A stretch of 64,000 bases of DNA from Ichthyophis bannanicus (Eukaryota > Chordata > Amphibia > Gymnophiona > Ichthyophiidae), in the NCBI GenBank assembly GCA_033557465.1, contig CM066031.1, forward strand, positions 1,065,760,444 to 1,065,824,443, read 5' to 3'. Positions within the stretch are counted from its first letter, which is position 1. Each line of letters begins with the position of its first letter. The position numbers and the translations under genes were made by a program. Of the stretch, positions 10,672-22,027 are shown piece by piece. Under the pieces are notes generated by a model. The model saw nothing but the letters and a program-made list of their open reading frames with translations. It was not told where the DNA came from and ran no database searches.

Positions 10672-11051
10672 TTAACAGCTTCTGACTCTCATTTCATGCA
10701 CAGCTACATCAGCAGTCAGACTTCCCGAGGGCTTTGATCCAACCACATCATAAATGCTGGCTTTACTCTGAAAAGTCTTCAGCTCTTCCCCAGTAGCTAG
10801 TTGAGTGCCTTCTGACCTGGGAGTCTCATCTTCCAGCACCATAGCACAATTTGTTTTGTTGTAACTATCCATTGGGTTTTCATGGCAAGATACAGAAGTA
10901 GATTGCCGGGCCTTCCTTCCGCGCAGTTTAAGTTTGGTGTTGTTGCCGTTGTCACAGAAATGTGATCCTCCGCCGTCAACACTATCCCATTCTGCTGCTG
11001 CCCAGATGGGTTGTTTGTCTTCGTCTGGCACCTCAGCTGAGACCTGTCCAT
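10672..11051 (-). pseudogene. BovB N-terminal leader reading frame
   Basis: A frame of 119 residues (11031 to 10675) precedes the endonuclease in the same reading frame and is separated from it by a TAA at 10672-10674. It contains KLKLRGRKARQSTSVSC and no recognisable fold. It may be the N-terminal extension or ORF1-like part of the element. Whether the TAA is a mutation or a true ORF boundary cannot be decided here. Confidence 0.5.
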
Positions 11052-11151
11052 CTTGGGAGACCCTGCCAGTAGTTAAACTACCGATAGTTTAGCTCTCAGC
11101 ATCACTGATGCACGCAAGCCCTCACAGCACGACAAGCTGCAAACCAAGTGA

Positions 11152-11443
11152 GAGCATTCTCTAATATACTGCGCTATTTTGCATCAGTGTGGTTTACATT
11201 GAACAAACTGAAATTACATTGAACAGGGCATTATAACTTGGAGATAACTATTTTACAGGGAACATGGGCTATGGAGGGTTAAGTGGCTTGCCCAAGACCA
11301 CAAGGAGCACCTGTGGGACTAGAAACCCTAGTCCTTCCGGCCCAAGGTTGCTGTCCTCTAGTGGGATATGAACCCCCAACCTTCCGGCCTGAAGTACCTT
11401 GCCCCAACCATTAGGCCACTCCTCCACTCCACTCCACTCCCTT
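11152..11443 (-). mobile_element. CORE-type tRNA-SINE with L2-type tail
   Basis: On the minus strand the head contains a pol III A-box-like GTGGCCTAATGGTTGGG and B-box GGTTCATATCCCAC. The CORE segment CTTGTGGTCTTGGGCAAGCC leads into ACTTAACCCTCC, and the 3' part ends AAACCACACTGATGC with a complementary arm. It is the same family as the complete copy at 18081-18374. It abuts the 5' end of the BovB element. Confidence 0.8.
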
Positions 11444-11499
11444 GCTCCTATTCAAAAATTACTTTCATTAGAGCACGCATCAGTACATAGCACAAGGCA

Positions 11500-12200
11500 G
11501 CACACCTTCCCAGGGAAAGGCCAGATATGATCCTGCAACTCAGCTTGCACCTCAGCCAAAATTCCTATGTTACTGCTCTATTTGTCCTCAAACTTCAGTG
11601 ACACATGTCAGCAGCTGTGCATGTTATGCCTTTAGCAAGGCTCCACATGAGGCCACTGCAGGGGCACCTGAAGCTACACTTTGTGTGAATTTGGCCCCCT
11701 TTGCATAACTGAGTTGTTGCTACTGCGAGATATTTTATGAAACTCTGGGAAATGACGACAGTCCAAAAGGAAGCACTGTGTATTGAAAATTGGTTTTGGG
11801 AAATGAATTGCAGATTTTTCCTGTGATTCACATGAATGGTTATGTGAGAGTAAGCATCCTTTAGGTTCAGGGCAATCTATTAGAGGGAGTATTGTTGCCA
11901 GGGGGGTAATTTTGAAATTTTCCCTCTTTACACAGTTGTTTAAATCATAAAGATCAAAGATTGGCCTCAGTACACTGGTTTTCTTGGGGATGAAAAAGAA
12001 TCTTGAGTAGAACCCTTGGCCTCTTTGAGACTTTACAACAACTTTATTGAGCTAGTTCCAAAGTAGATTCTCCATCTCTTATGCTAGCATGCACTTGTGT
12101 TCAAAGTGGGTTGTGACTAGGTATGGAGGATTTTTTTTTTTGTGGCGGGGGATATTAGAAAATTGATTTTGTATCCATATTTGACTATAAAGAGAACCCA
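11500..12200 (-). pseudogene. DIRS-type reverse transcriptase relic, second copy
   Basis: The minus strand contains GQGFYSRFFFIPKKTSVLRP and IFDLYDLNNCVKRENFKITP, followed in a shifted frame by NHRKNLQFISQ and LPFGLSSFPRVF-like residues. This is the DIRS RT pattern with many frame changes. The YxDD box is not evident, so the copy is truncated or decayed there. It is more diverged from consensus than the 4.8-5.3 kb copy. Confidence 0.6.
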
Positions 12201-13690
12201 ACAGTCTAAGGGGATTCTTTTCCCAAGCCTTCCTATGTTGAAGGATTCTGCTCTGATTGGAGGGTAGTCAAAACTGAGGATTCAATCTCTCTGTAAAAGT
12301 TGAGGAAGGCATTTATTGTTTGTTCTCTATTGGCTTTTGGCGCTGGTTATTTTTGAGGCACCATACGCTGAGGGGGAGGCCAGATATATCGCTGATATCT
12401 TTATCTTGAGTAAACTAGAGCAGATAACTTTAGAATGTATAGATATGGAATCTGTGTGATCGGTATAGATTGTGAATATTTTGGATATGACTTAGGGTAA
12501 TATTGTAATACGCTCTAGATATTGTGTTATGTGTCATACACTAAGCATATGAAATAAATGGACTCTTGCAGATTTACATGTAAGGATTCATGCTGGTTAT
12601 CAAGCTGGTTTAGCAGTTCCTGATGGTAATTTAGGATCTGAAGTTGATGAGCCACAATTTTCATCGCTAGCATTGCGCTTAGGTAACCTTTTTTTTTTTT
12701 TTTACCATTGTTGTCTAGTAGTTTTTGATCCTTGCCAGAGGAACTTGAGCTAGATATTTAGCACACTTATTATGTTTTATGTTTGCTTTGGCAACCACAG
12801 ACTGGTGAGAGAGGTGGGTATAGCCATGCCCTGGTGCACTTCAAACCTCCATGCAATGGTTTGAACAGAAGATGTGGTTTTCCAGATAGATAATTATAGA
12901 TCTTGAAGAATCTGGTGTACCAGGATACAACAGAGCAGGGCAATGAATCATACCATGGAATGGCTCAAAAATTCTTTTATTTGGTATTCAAAAGTCCCTC
13001 CCTACATGGGCTGTGTTTCAGTTAGTGGGAGCCTTCGTTAGGAGTATGGGACCTTATGTTTTTCATTGTTTTTTATATTTTTTTTTATATGAAACATATA
13101 TCTATAAAAACCTCATTTAAAGGAAAGCATCAATAATTATGTTCATCATAATATTAAAACAAATAAAACATACATAATGATGTTATAAGAACAAAATACA
13201 TGTCAAAAATGTGTACATATACAACATGATTTATATCTTAACTAGAATGCACATGAAAAAAAGGTAGGATAGAACCTCTATTTAAGAGTGACTCAAAATG
13301 TAACTTCTCTCTATAAGTGAAAATGATAGAACACAGGATATGTCACTTCAAAAGAGCGAACAGGTACTAAAAAATCAACTGAAAACAAATAAAAATGAAA
13401 TTCACAAGGGGAGGGGTGGAAGAGGGGGAAATGGGGGAAGGAGGGAGAGAAGGGGTTGAGGAGAAAAGGGAGGGGGGGGGAGAGGAAGGGAAAACCCCAA
13501 TAGACCATGTCAATTTTTTAAGAAGAGGCTCAAACTTTTCTATTTTCCCTTATGAATGATAGGGAAAATAGAACAGTTCCAGAGGACAGACATAAGTAGC
13601 CTCCCTGACAATAAATGACAAACAAGGAGTATGAAAGAAGTGGTTAAATGCCTTGTGTAGGTCAAAGAAAACCTCACATTCAGGCCAATA
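12201..13690. other. Unassigned sequence with a polypurine block
   Basis: No convincing gene is seen. A strongly G+A-rich strand lies at about 13402-13500 on the plus strand and could be an L1 3'UTR-type tract or a simple repeat. Around 12995-13060 the minus strand reads CTAACGAAGG, a short loop and CTGAAACACAGCCC, reminiscent of Penelope-type terminal sequence, but this is weak. The rest is AT-rich. Confidence 0.35.
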
Positions 13691-13714
13691 TATTTTCTGC
13701 TACCTTTGTTACTC

Positions 13715-13835
13715 TTGTATTATTCTGTCTGTCTTGATTAGACTGTAAGCTCTAAAAGCACGGACTGTCTTTTTTTATAAGTTTGTACAGTGCTGTGTAC
13801 GTTTTGTAGCACTATATAAATGATTAATAGTAGTA
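13715..13835 (+). mobile_element. L2-type 3' end with TAGTAG tail
   Basis: The text GACTGTAAGCTC, GCACGGACTGTC, TTTGTACAGTGCTGTG and TAGCACTATATAAATGA followed by TAGTAGTAG matches the 3' untranslated end of the L2 copy whose coding part is visible at 54.2-54.9 kb on the minus strand. It is 5' truncated. Confidence 0.6.
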
Positions 13836-14224
13836 GACTAATAGTACCATAAATATCACTCCAGTGAACTAAGAGGGTTAAAGAGATGAGGCAGGGCATA
13901 ATAAACATAGGTGTAAAAAATACTATTAAGTTAATCAAAATTTGGTGCCAGAGGGGCAGTTGCCTACACTGTCTATGCGTACAGTCAGGCCCGAGTCAAC
14001 CCACACTGAGTATTGTGGAACTAACTGTGAGTTAGCAGAAATACTGAGGGGCGAGAAGCACACTACAGAGACAGGATCTGGAAAACAAGTCTTTCCCTCA
14101 ACCTCTCACATCCTCAAGGGTGTAGGATGTGGCGTTCTAGTTGGTAAGCAGTCAAGAGGAGCCCCAGGACTAGACCTATAACCAAGTTTAGAGCAGATTC
14201 CACTTGTATTTCCTCTTTTATGGT

Positions 14225-14760
14225 TTAATTTAAAAGTTTGCATATAGTAATTTAAACATGATAAAGGTCAAATGTACAAATCCTTGAAAATACAAAATGA
14301 ATCGCAGAGCATTTCTTTTGTTGAGGCCTGAGGCGGTTCGTTTGGGGGCTACCTTTATGTTAAGATTCCCCTGTAAATGTTTAGTCCGGTATAAGTTGCA
14401 GAAGTATGTTTTCTTTTCTCCTGAGGATTTATCTACTTTTATTAGTGCACAGTTGCCTACTGTTTCTTCCCCCTGAGTTAGGATTTGTACACCCATGGTG
14501 AATTTAGGGAGCCTTGAGCACTGCCTATGTCTTGTTTTTTTTCCTAGAAACCTTTTGGGGTAGGTTCCCCTAAGATTTTTGTTGCTGTTTGCCTTTCTCC
14601 CCTCAATAGTGGGCTAATGAATAATCCTTGCAATAGATTCATGTTTGAATTTCTATTCCTTATTGTATTTCTTTGCAAGTATTATTGTGTTTCCATGTTC
14701 AAGGTCTCCTTGACTTATTGTATACTTTATAAATATAAAATTTTAAAAAAGTGAATTGAA
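14225..14760 (+). repeat. Unidentified repeat with a decayed reading frame
   Basis: One plus-strand frame reads about 50 residues beginning MNRRAFLLLRPEAVRLG and continuing through FPCKCLVRYKLQKYVFF to SPEDLSTFI before stops begin. The pattern resembles a small gag-like or ORF1-like protein end seen in amphibian repeats, but I cannot name the family. The block ends in a TATAAATATAAAATTTT-type A/T-rich stretch, which could be a retroelement 3' end. An antisense frame of 88 residues overlaps it and looks like a shadow. Confidence 0.3.
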
Positions 14761-15104
14761 AATAATATTTTTATGAACATGTGGACATTTCACAGCAGAA
14801 GAAATCCAAGCACCCTTTATTAAATAAACTCACTGTAGTTCACCCAGTATTATTACCCACTGCGAGGATAATTTTCAAAGCCATTCCACAGTTAAAACAA
14901 TGTTTTATGCACTGTAATGGGCTATTTGAAAATCATATACCCTGTGTGTAGGTAAACGTTTGTACGTTGGGAAATACTTCAGACATTTGCCCATACTGAC
15001 CAAAGGTGTTCCCTGAGGCATGGATAGGATGGGGACTGAAGCAACATGTGCATTTTAATATTGTCAAAAGTACAAATGTTTGAGTGATTAAAGAACTGGC
15101 AAAA

Positions 15105-17180
15105 ATAAGAATATAAGAACAAAAGAAATGCCATACTGGCTCAGACCAAAGTCCATCAAGCTCAATATCCTGTTTCCAAAAGTGGCCAATCCAGGTCACA
15201 AGTACCTGGCGGGTTCCCAAAAAGGCGCACAGGTTCCACAATGCTTGTCCCAGGGCAAATAGTGGATTTCCAGGGTCCCCTTTAATAATGGTATATGAAC
15301 CTTTCCTCCAGGAACTTGTCCTAACTTTTTTTAAACCCATCTACATGAACAGCTTTTACTACACCCTCCGGTAATGAATTCCAGAGTTTGATTACACGTT
15401 GAGTGAAAAAATATTTTCTCTTATTAGTCTTAAATGGGTTACGTTGTAGCTTCATTGCGTGTGATCTTAGTCGTTCTACTTTTGATGGTGTCAACAACTG
15501 ATCTACGTTTATCTGTTCCATTCTATTCATTAATTTATAGACCTCTATCATATCTCCCCTCAGCCGTCTCTTTTCCAGGTTGAAAAGCCCTAACATTTTA
15601 AGCCTTTCCTCATAGGGTATCCTTCCATCCCCTTTACCATTTTGGTGGCTCTTCTCTGTACCTTTTCTAATTCAGATATATCCTTTTTAAGATATGGTGA
15701 CCAGAATTGCACACAATATTCAAGGTACAGTCACACCATGGAATACAGAGGCATTATAATATCCTTAATTTTATTCTCCATTCTTTTCCTTATGATTCAT
15801 AGCATTCTGTTTGCTTTCTTGGCCATCACTGCATACTGGGCAGAGGGTTTCAACGTATTATCCACGATGACACCTAAACCTTTTTCCTGGGTGGTGGTTT
15901 CTAATGTGGAACTTTGCATCGTGTAACTCTAGTTTGAGTTGTTCTTTCCTAGGTGCGTAACTTTGCACTTGTCCACATTAAATTTCATCTGCCATTTGAA
16001 CATCCAGTCTTCCACTTTATCAAGGTCCTCTTGAAAATTTTCACAATCCTCTTGGGTTTTAACAACTTTGAATAATTTTCTGTCATCTGCAAATTTTATC
16101 ACCTCACTCATTATTCCTACTGTATTTGCAGGTCATTTATGATTACATTAAAAAGCAGCAGGCCCAGCTCAGATCCCTGGGGTATTCCACTATTCACCTT
16201 TCTCCATTGGGAAAATTGGCCATTTAGCCCACCTCTGCTTTCTATCTTTTAACCAGTTCATGATCCACAATAATATACTGCCTCCTATCCTATGACTTTT
16301 AAATTTTGCCTAAAGTCTCTCATGAGAAACCTTGTCAAAGGCTTTCTGAAAATCCAATACACTATTTCAACCAGCTCACCTTTGTCTACCTGTTTATTCA
16401 CACCTTCAAAAAATATAACAGATTAGTAAGCAATACTTTCCTTGGCTAAATCCATATTGACTATCTTCCATTAAACCATGACTGTCTATATCAGTGGTTC
16501 TCAACTCAGTCCTCTGGGACTCCCAGGCCAGTCAGGTTTTCAGGATATCTACAATGAATATGCATGAGATAGATCTACATGCACTGCTTCCATTGTATGC
16601 AGATCTACACTGAAAACTTGATTGGCCTGGGGGTCCTAGAGGACTTGGTTGAGAACCACTGATCTACATGTTCACTAATGTTATTCTTTATAATGGTTTC
16701 TACCATTGTGCCTGGTACTGATGTCATACTCACTGGTCTGTAATTTCCCAGATCATCCCTTGAACCCTTTTTAAAAATTGGCATTATATTGGCTATTCTC
16801 CAGTCTTCTGGTACTGCTGATGATTTTAGTGATAGTTCACAGATTACTAATAGCAGGTCTGCAATCTCATATTTCAGTTCTTTCAACACCATTGGATGTA
16901 TACCATCCAGTCCAGGTGGTTTGCTACTCTTCAGTTTATCAAATAGTTGTAATACATCTTCCTGATTTATCGATATTTCTTTCAATTCTTCGATACATCA
17001 CCTTTATATACTATTTCAGGCACAGGTAACTTCCCTACATCTTCTTCAGTAAAGACTGAAGCAAAGAATTCATTCAGTCTCTTTCTATGGCGTTGCCCTC
17101 CCTTAGCGACTCTTTTACCCCTCTATCATCCAGTGGTCCAACTGATTCCACAGCAGTCTTCAAATGGTTCCAATCCTAGT
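15105..17180 (-). mobile_element. CR1 LINE, 5' truncated, broken
   Basis: The minus strand carries RT fragments in CR1 order: SSKPPGLDGIHPMVLKELK, EDWRIANIMPIFKKGSRD and GNYRPVSMTSVPG (16985-16605). Next is IKFADDRKLFK with the FADD catalytic box (16111-15929), then [20 protein letters not shown] (15596-15321). It ends in the 3' untranslated text near 15120-15200, which is the complement of the CR1 'gatggacYttggtctga' end. Frameshifts separate the parts. A hAT MITE sits inside at 16492-16661. Another CR1 copy at 55.3 kb preserves the same target without the MITE. Confidence 0.85.
16492..16661. mobile_element. hAT-type MITE, CAGTGGTTCTCAAC family
   Basis: The 170 bp unit begins CAGTGGTTCTCAACTCAGTC and its opposite end, read on the other strand, begins CAGTGGTTCTCAACCAAGTC. 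The flanks GTCTATAT (16484-16491) and ATCTACAT (16662-16669) match at 6 of 8 positions. The related CR1 at 55.6 kb shows a single uninterrupted ATGTAGAC there, which explains both flanks as a decayed 8 bp target duplication. No coding capacity is present. Confidence 0.85.
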
Positions 17181-17204
17181 TTTCTCATAGGAAGCAAAGA
17201 GTAT

Positions 17205-18669
17205 TTGTGAGTGACAAAGTTTCAGACTGGTTTAGGTTGACCAGTGCTCTTCCGCAGGGTTCTACCTTATCTGTTACTATTTCATCTTCATATTTGGCCC
17301 CTCTGCAATATGATGAGATTGCTGAAGGCTGAGTATTGTTTATATGCTGATATTATGTTGCTTCTTGTTGCCCCAAAGAAGATTGATTCTGTTCTTAAAG
17401 ATATGGTGAATTGCAAACAAACATTAGCACTTTGGTTGCAGGCTCAGTGCTTGCAATCAGTGCCGAGTCGACCATCAGACAAACTAGGTGGTCACCTAGA
17501 GTGGCAACTTATGGTGTGTGTGTGTATGTGTAGCAAAGAACAGGGCATTCAAAGCTAAACAATAGATGCTGACAGCCAAGGGGTGTGTAAGGCTCAAGGT
17601 CTGCCTAGGGTGCAATTGATCGAAAACCAAACTGCTCGTAATTCATCAAAATCTGGATTTTCGGTTCTCAACAATGGTGTATGTTGGTAAATTTAGGGTT
17701 TATACTGCCCAACAAGTTCATTATTTAGGAGTCTTATTGGTCTCACGGGTGTCTTTTCATCTCTTTATAAGAAAGATGGCTAAAAGATCCTTTTATAAAT
17801 TACAATTAGTGAGAAAACTGAAAAACTATCTAGATCCATGAATTTTCAGACTATAATTCAATCCTTGATCCTATCACTGCTGAATTGTTATAATACTCTT
17901 ATCTTTGGATTTTTGGCCCCATCTCTGAGGCCACTGCAACAAGTGCAGAATGCAGCAGAGTGGTTGTTGACAAGTGCCAGAATATATGAGCATATCTCTT
18001 GTCATCTATAGGCCTTGCATTTTTTGCCCTTTGAATATCGTATCCAGTTTAGGGTAATGACTTTAATGTTTTGAGATTAGGGAGGGAGGAGTGGCCTAGT
18101 GGTTGTGGCAAGGTACCTCAAGCCAGAAGGTCAGTGGTTCAAATCCCACTAGAGGACAGCAACCTTTGGCCAGAAGGACTGGGGTTTCTAGTCCCACAGG
18201 TGCTCCTTGTGGTCTTGGGAAAGCCACTTAACCCTCCATTGTCCATGTTCCTTGTAAGTATTAGTGTATGTGTCTCATATCCCCTCATGTTAAATGTATC
18301 CCCCAATTGTGTTGTGACCACTTTGATTGAAGAATAAGGTGGTATACAAAACTGTCTAAATAAATAAAATAAAATCTCACTCTAAAGGTTCCTTGGAAGA
18401 TGTATTCTCCCTCTTGGAATTTAAGATTACAAGGGGGAGGGCAGTTATCCTGTCCATCTCTTGCACAAGTTCATGGAATTCACTTGCTGAATCATAACTT
18501 ATCTGTTGCCAGTCCATTAGCTTAGAACCAGCTCTGTCATCAGAACTGAGGTTATTAGAGGATTTGTTGGAGTTCCAGTGGAGGATGAAAGCCTATAATT
18601 TTAGGCTGGTCTTTTATGGATAAAATTATGGGAGAAAATAATTATTTACCTGAAGAGACTGAAAACTTT
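17205..18669 (+). mobile_element. L2-clade LINE relic, 5' truncated
   Basis: Plus-strand fragments include SALPQGSTLS (RT motif), LYADIMLLLV (catalytic box with the second D lost), VHYLGVLLVSRVSF and a C-terminal SWNSLAES segment. Stops are frequent. A roughly 180 bp segment near 17455-17640 breaks the frame and contains GGTGGTCACCTAGAGTGGCA, possibly another small insertion. A SINE interrupts it at 18081-18374. The 3' untranslated part probably resumes at 22654 after the 3,984 bp insertion. Confidence 0.6.
18081..18374 (+). mobile_element. Complete CORE-type tRNA-SINE with L2-type 3' tail
   Basis: The head has an A-box-like GTGGCCTAGTGGTTG (18091-18105) and B-box GGTTCAAATCC (18136-18146) for RNA polymerase III. 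The middle carries the CORE text CTCCTTGTGGTCTTGGG and GCCACTTAACCCTCCATTG. The 3' end is GACCACTTTGATTG, a loop and AAGGTGGTATACAAAAC, closing with TAAATAAAATAAAA. This tail matches the 3' end of the L2 LINEs in this window, so L2 enzymes are the likely machinery that copied it. Confidence 0.85.
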
Positions 18670-19869
18670 GGGGTATGTTTACTAAACCTTCTTAATGTGC
18701 GCTCTATGACGTTACCGCACATTAAGGTGCCTTAACGCGCGTTAATGGCACTTTATCAGGCGCTCAGGTACCTTAGCACGCGTTAACGCGTGCAGCGGCG
18801 CAAATGAGCGCTGAAGGCGGGGAAAGGCTCCCGGAGGGCGGAGGAAGGCTCCCCAGGGGCGGAGAGAAGGGGTCAATGGGTGGAGAGTGGGAGGGGAGAG
18901 ACTCCCCGCACACTAACGATGTGAAATCCGAGGCTCAAAACTAACGCCAGTGAAACCCTGGCATTAGAGCTGGTTTAAAGGGGAGAGAAACCATTTCTGT
19001 CAGCAATGTACAGCAAAACCAGGGAAACCTACAAAAAAGTGATAAGTGTGATACATGTGCAAGGAACAAAAGTGCTAAGAAACATTGAAAATGACCCCAA
19101 CAAAATATAAAAAAAACATAACCAAGCTGGGCAATAGTGATATTAATGGAAAACATCAAAAAGCACTCCTGAGAAAGCTCCAAAAAAAGATATAAATTTA
19201 GGAAGGGTCTACGCTCCGTCCCCATACAAGGTGAATGATCCCACAGTGCAATTGCGCTCATCAGAGTTTCCATCTCCATTGGACAGGTTTCCTATGGGGT
19301 GCACATGTTCCACAACAGCAGGGCGGGCATGTCGGAATGGGCAACTGGACAGATGCTGGGAAAGGGGACACAGAGGACTGCAGACGGCACATGCTGTACT
19401 GCAGCTGGGCCACAGTGCAGACTAAGGTGATGCCTAGGTGGCCCATAGGAATGCTGAAACAGTAGAGCAGCCAGACAGCAACTGATAAGGGCCCAGCATG
19501 GGCACGAGTGTGCTTCCCACAGTGTCACAGGGGATAGTACCCAGTAGGGACCCCCAAGGGCACAGAACAGTGGCAGGCGGTGCTGGGGGGAAGCGTGAAC
19601 ACCTGTGCAGGCAACCCTACCCCAGAACCCGCACCATAGGCAGCCGCCTACCCGCACACTGGATGGCCTGAGACTGCGCTCCACCAGCACCACCAGCAGA
19701 AGGGCATGTCAGCAGGGTGGCAGAGGGGCACTGGTGGTGGAGGGGGCAGTGGCAGCTGCCCAGAGCAGACCATGGCCTAGCCCTGTGTAGGTGGGTGCCA
19801 TGCACTGCAACAGACAGACCCCGTCTGATGAACAGTCATGGTATCCCCAGGGAATGTACTGTCTCTATG

Positions 19870-19955
19870 GCAACATGGTGGTGCAGTGCACACAGCCAGT
19901 GTGTTCAGGAGCAGAAGGTCACAGGTTCAAGTCTCAGCTGTGGTTCCTGCCAAGC
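19870..19955 (+). repeat. tRNA-like sequence (SINE head)
   Basis: GGTCACAGGTTCAAGTCTCA provides a B-box (GGTTCAAGTC) and an A-box-like GGTGGTGCAGTGCACACAG lies upstream at a tRNA-like distance. No complete tRNA cloverleaf with a full acceptor stem is evident, so a SINE head is more likely than a tRNA gene. Confidence 0.4.
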
Positions 19956-20091
19956 CAGCCCCCATTTTTTACCCACTACTAAAATGTGCTAATACAGACA
20001 GAACCTTTATTGCAGATGACGTAAACATGCCCAAAACACCTACATTTTACCCTACAGAGCACAGACACCATAAACAGGCGCATTACCTAGA

Positions 20092-20286
20092 GCAGAGTCT
20101 CCCAAATGCAGTCCTGGAGGGCCAAACACCATTCAGGTTCCATGCTGCCTCTAATAAAGATGCCTGTGCTGCATATCTATGCACCGCCCCCATGGTATGC
20201 AGATGTATCTCATGCATATTTATGAGGGACAGCATGAAAACCCGAACAGTGTTTCGCACACCAGGACTGGAGTTGGGAACCTCTGC
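20092..20286. mobile_element. Decayed hAT-type MITE related to the copy at 16.5 kb
   Basis: The left end reads GAGTCTCCCAAATGCAGTCC and the right end on the other strand reads GGTTCCCAACTCCAGTCCTG. Internal text with ATGCATATTTATGAGG and CATGAAAACCCGAAC resembles the interior of the MITE at 16492-16661. The target duplication is not clear. Confidence 0.5.
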
Positions 20287-21884
20287 CATAAAGCAGCAGC
20301 CAACAGGGGCAGACACACCCATACCCACAGGCTCCATTAGCCAATGCCTCCTGGAGAGGCAGGACATTGGGCCCTGCGTGCATCTCCCAATACTAGCACT
20401 TGCATACCGTAGCAATGCCACCCTAAACCTGGGAATACGGTACACAGCTATCAAAAGGTAGCTATGATTACTGGCAGATAGCAATTCCTACGTTAAGCAC
20501 GGTTTGCTGATTGAGCTCCATCATAGCAACCTTTCTGATGTCTGTGGAGTGTGCTTCAGGTCTGGTGTCTGATAGTGTTTACCACCCTGGGGAGTAACCC
20601 CCAACAGTATTGCGTACCATATCCATGCCTGCACTGTGCCCAGGACTGGTGTGGTGGCCAGGGCTGCCAAACAGCTCTATAGTAGCACAATGCTGGCATA
20701 GGTGCGGGAGTGTGTGTCTGTCTATCCAGTGTGTGGTGGCTGTAAACACCCTCCACAGCCCACACTGCCAGCACTGTTGCCAGTATTGGCCTGCCAATGT
20801 GCATAATGAGGAGCAAGGTACCATAGGTATAGCCCGGACAGGATGGCCTGGCCAGGATGCATCTGCACAGGGCATAGGGCAATGGCTGGGACATTGTAGT
20901 GCCCGGCCACCACCTGCACAGACAGGGTGGCCACAGCATGTTCTGCTGGGAAATCACTCTCACCCTGACTGAGCAGTGACCACGGCATGGTTAGGTTCCC
21001 CCATAGTGCTATGTAGAATCTCTTTCATGTGATATTTATGGGTTCCCTTTTGGGGCCCAGTCACTGACTTATCTGCTTGGTGTGTATGCTGACATCCCAG
21101 TTCTGGGTGCACACATTTCCACCAGGAACATGCACTATGGACTAGCTAGCAGACTGTCTGCAGCTGGTGTGTGTCTTGCTGGAACACCTTGCAGGGTGCA
21201 GCGGCTGAAGGCTTGCTGCAGGAGAATATCAGATAGTAGTGGGGTGCAGCTTAGCATATCCAGGCCTAATGTCTGTCTGCTATTGCTTTATGGATGTGTA
21301 CAGAGCTGCATTGACTGCCTTGTAGGGTGTCTGTTCCCCAGCAGGACTGGGGTTGATGGTCCCCTCTACTGCCACCATTGCAGGGAGGTAGAATGTGGAT
21401 CTGTTGGTGGGAGACCCTGTTTACCACCCTCAGCCCCAGGGGAGTGGGGGTTGGTACATAATCCTCCTATGGGTCCATAAGGGCTAAACCTTGACTGAGA
21501 AATACAGATGTATCCAAAGTGTGTCTGCAGAGACTACCTATCTCACACATTAGCACTGCTGGGGTCCTGCAGCATGGCCTATTTCTGCTGTGGACCTGGT
21601 GCTGGGCGCCCCACCTCACCCTCAGAGTGAGTACAGTACCTGCACAATGTGACGGTGTGTAGCTACTCTGTGCCAGTACCACACACGGTCAGTTCCCCCT
21701 ACCAGGCCGAGGTGCTGTGGGGGTGCATACCCCATCTTGTGATCATCTGTAGACTTCTGATTTGCATGTGCAGTGCATCATGGGTATGGGTGGGTTAACC
21801 CTATCCTGGTGACCACAGCAGAGTGTTTGTGTGGTGATGTGCAGTCCTTCTGCAGCCAGCCAGGGGGTTGCTAGTAGCTATGGA

Positions 21885-21960
21885 GCTGTAGCCCACTGGT
21901 TACTTCACTGCTTGTGGAGCCAGAGGTCATGGGTTCAAACCCACAGTGGGGTTATTTGAT
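21885..21960 (+). repeat. tRNA-like sequence (SINE head)
   Basis: AGCTGTAGCCCACTGGTTAC gives an A-box-like block and GTCATGGGTTCAAACCCAC gives a perfect B-box with its T-arm stem. The spacing is tRNA-like. It is embedded in the large TIR element and has no SINE body I can recognise. Confidence 0.5.
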
Positions 21961-22027
21961 AGGGCTGTCCGAAGCATTGTCTATTTTTAATGTACATTAG
22001 TGCTGCCAACAAAACACCCTCAGGGTA

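Larger units (their letters stand above)
7831..11150 (-). mobile_element. BovB/RTE-clade LINE, nearly full length
   Basis: A 3.3 kb minus-strand LINE runs from about 11150 (5') to 7831 (3'). It encodes an N-terminal region, an apurinic endonuclease and an RTE-type reverse transcriptase. Its 3' end reads GGTCGCCATGAGTCGACTCC, GACTCGACGGCACTTAA and then AACAACAACAT, the signature tail of squamate-type BovB elements. Coding is interrupted by three in-frame stops and two frameshifts only. BovB is known for repeated horizontal transfer among animals. The SINEs at 27 and 29.8 kb end in a related tail. Confidence 0.9.

Noticed and set aside
13402..13500. Purine-rich block considered as a promoter or triplex-forming site
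   Set aside because: It may simply be an L1-type 3'UTR tract or simple repeat; nothing around it supports a regulatory role.
19838..20461. 207-residue open frame in the large TIR element
   Set aside because: It crosses a tRNA-like block and a hAT-like relic and has no domain, so it is most likely a chance frame.
21885..21960. Possible true tRNA gene
   Set aside because: A and B boxes are present but I could not form a full acceptor stem, and similar blocks recur nearby, so a SINE head is more likely.
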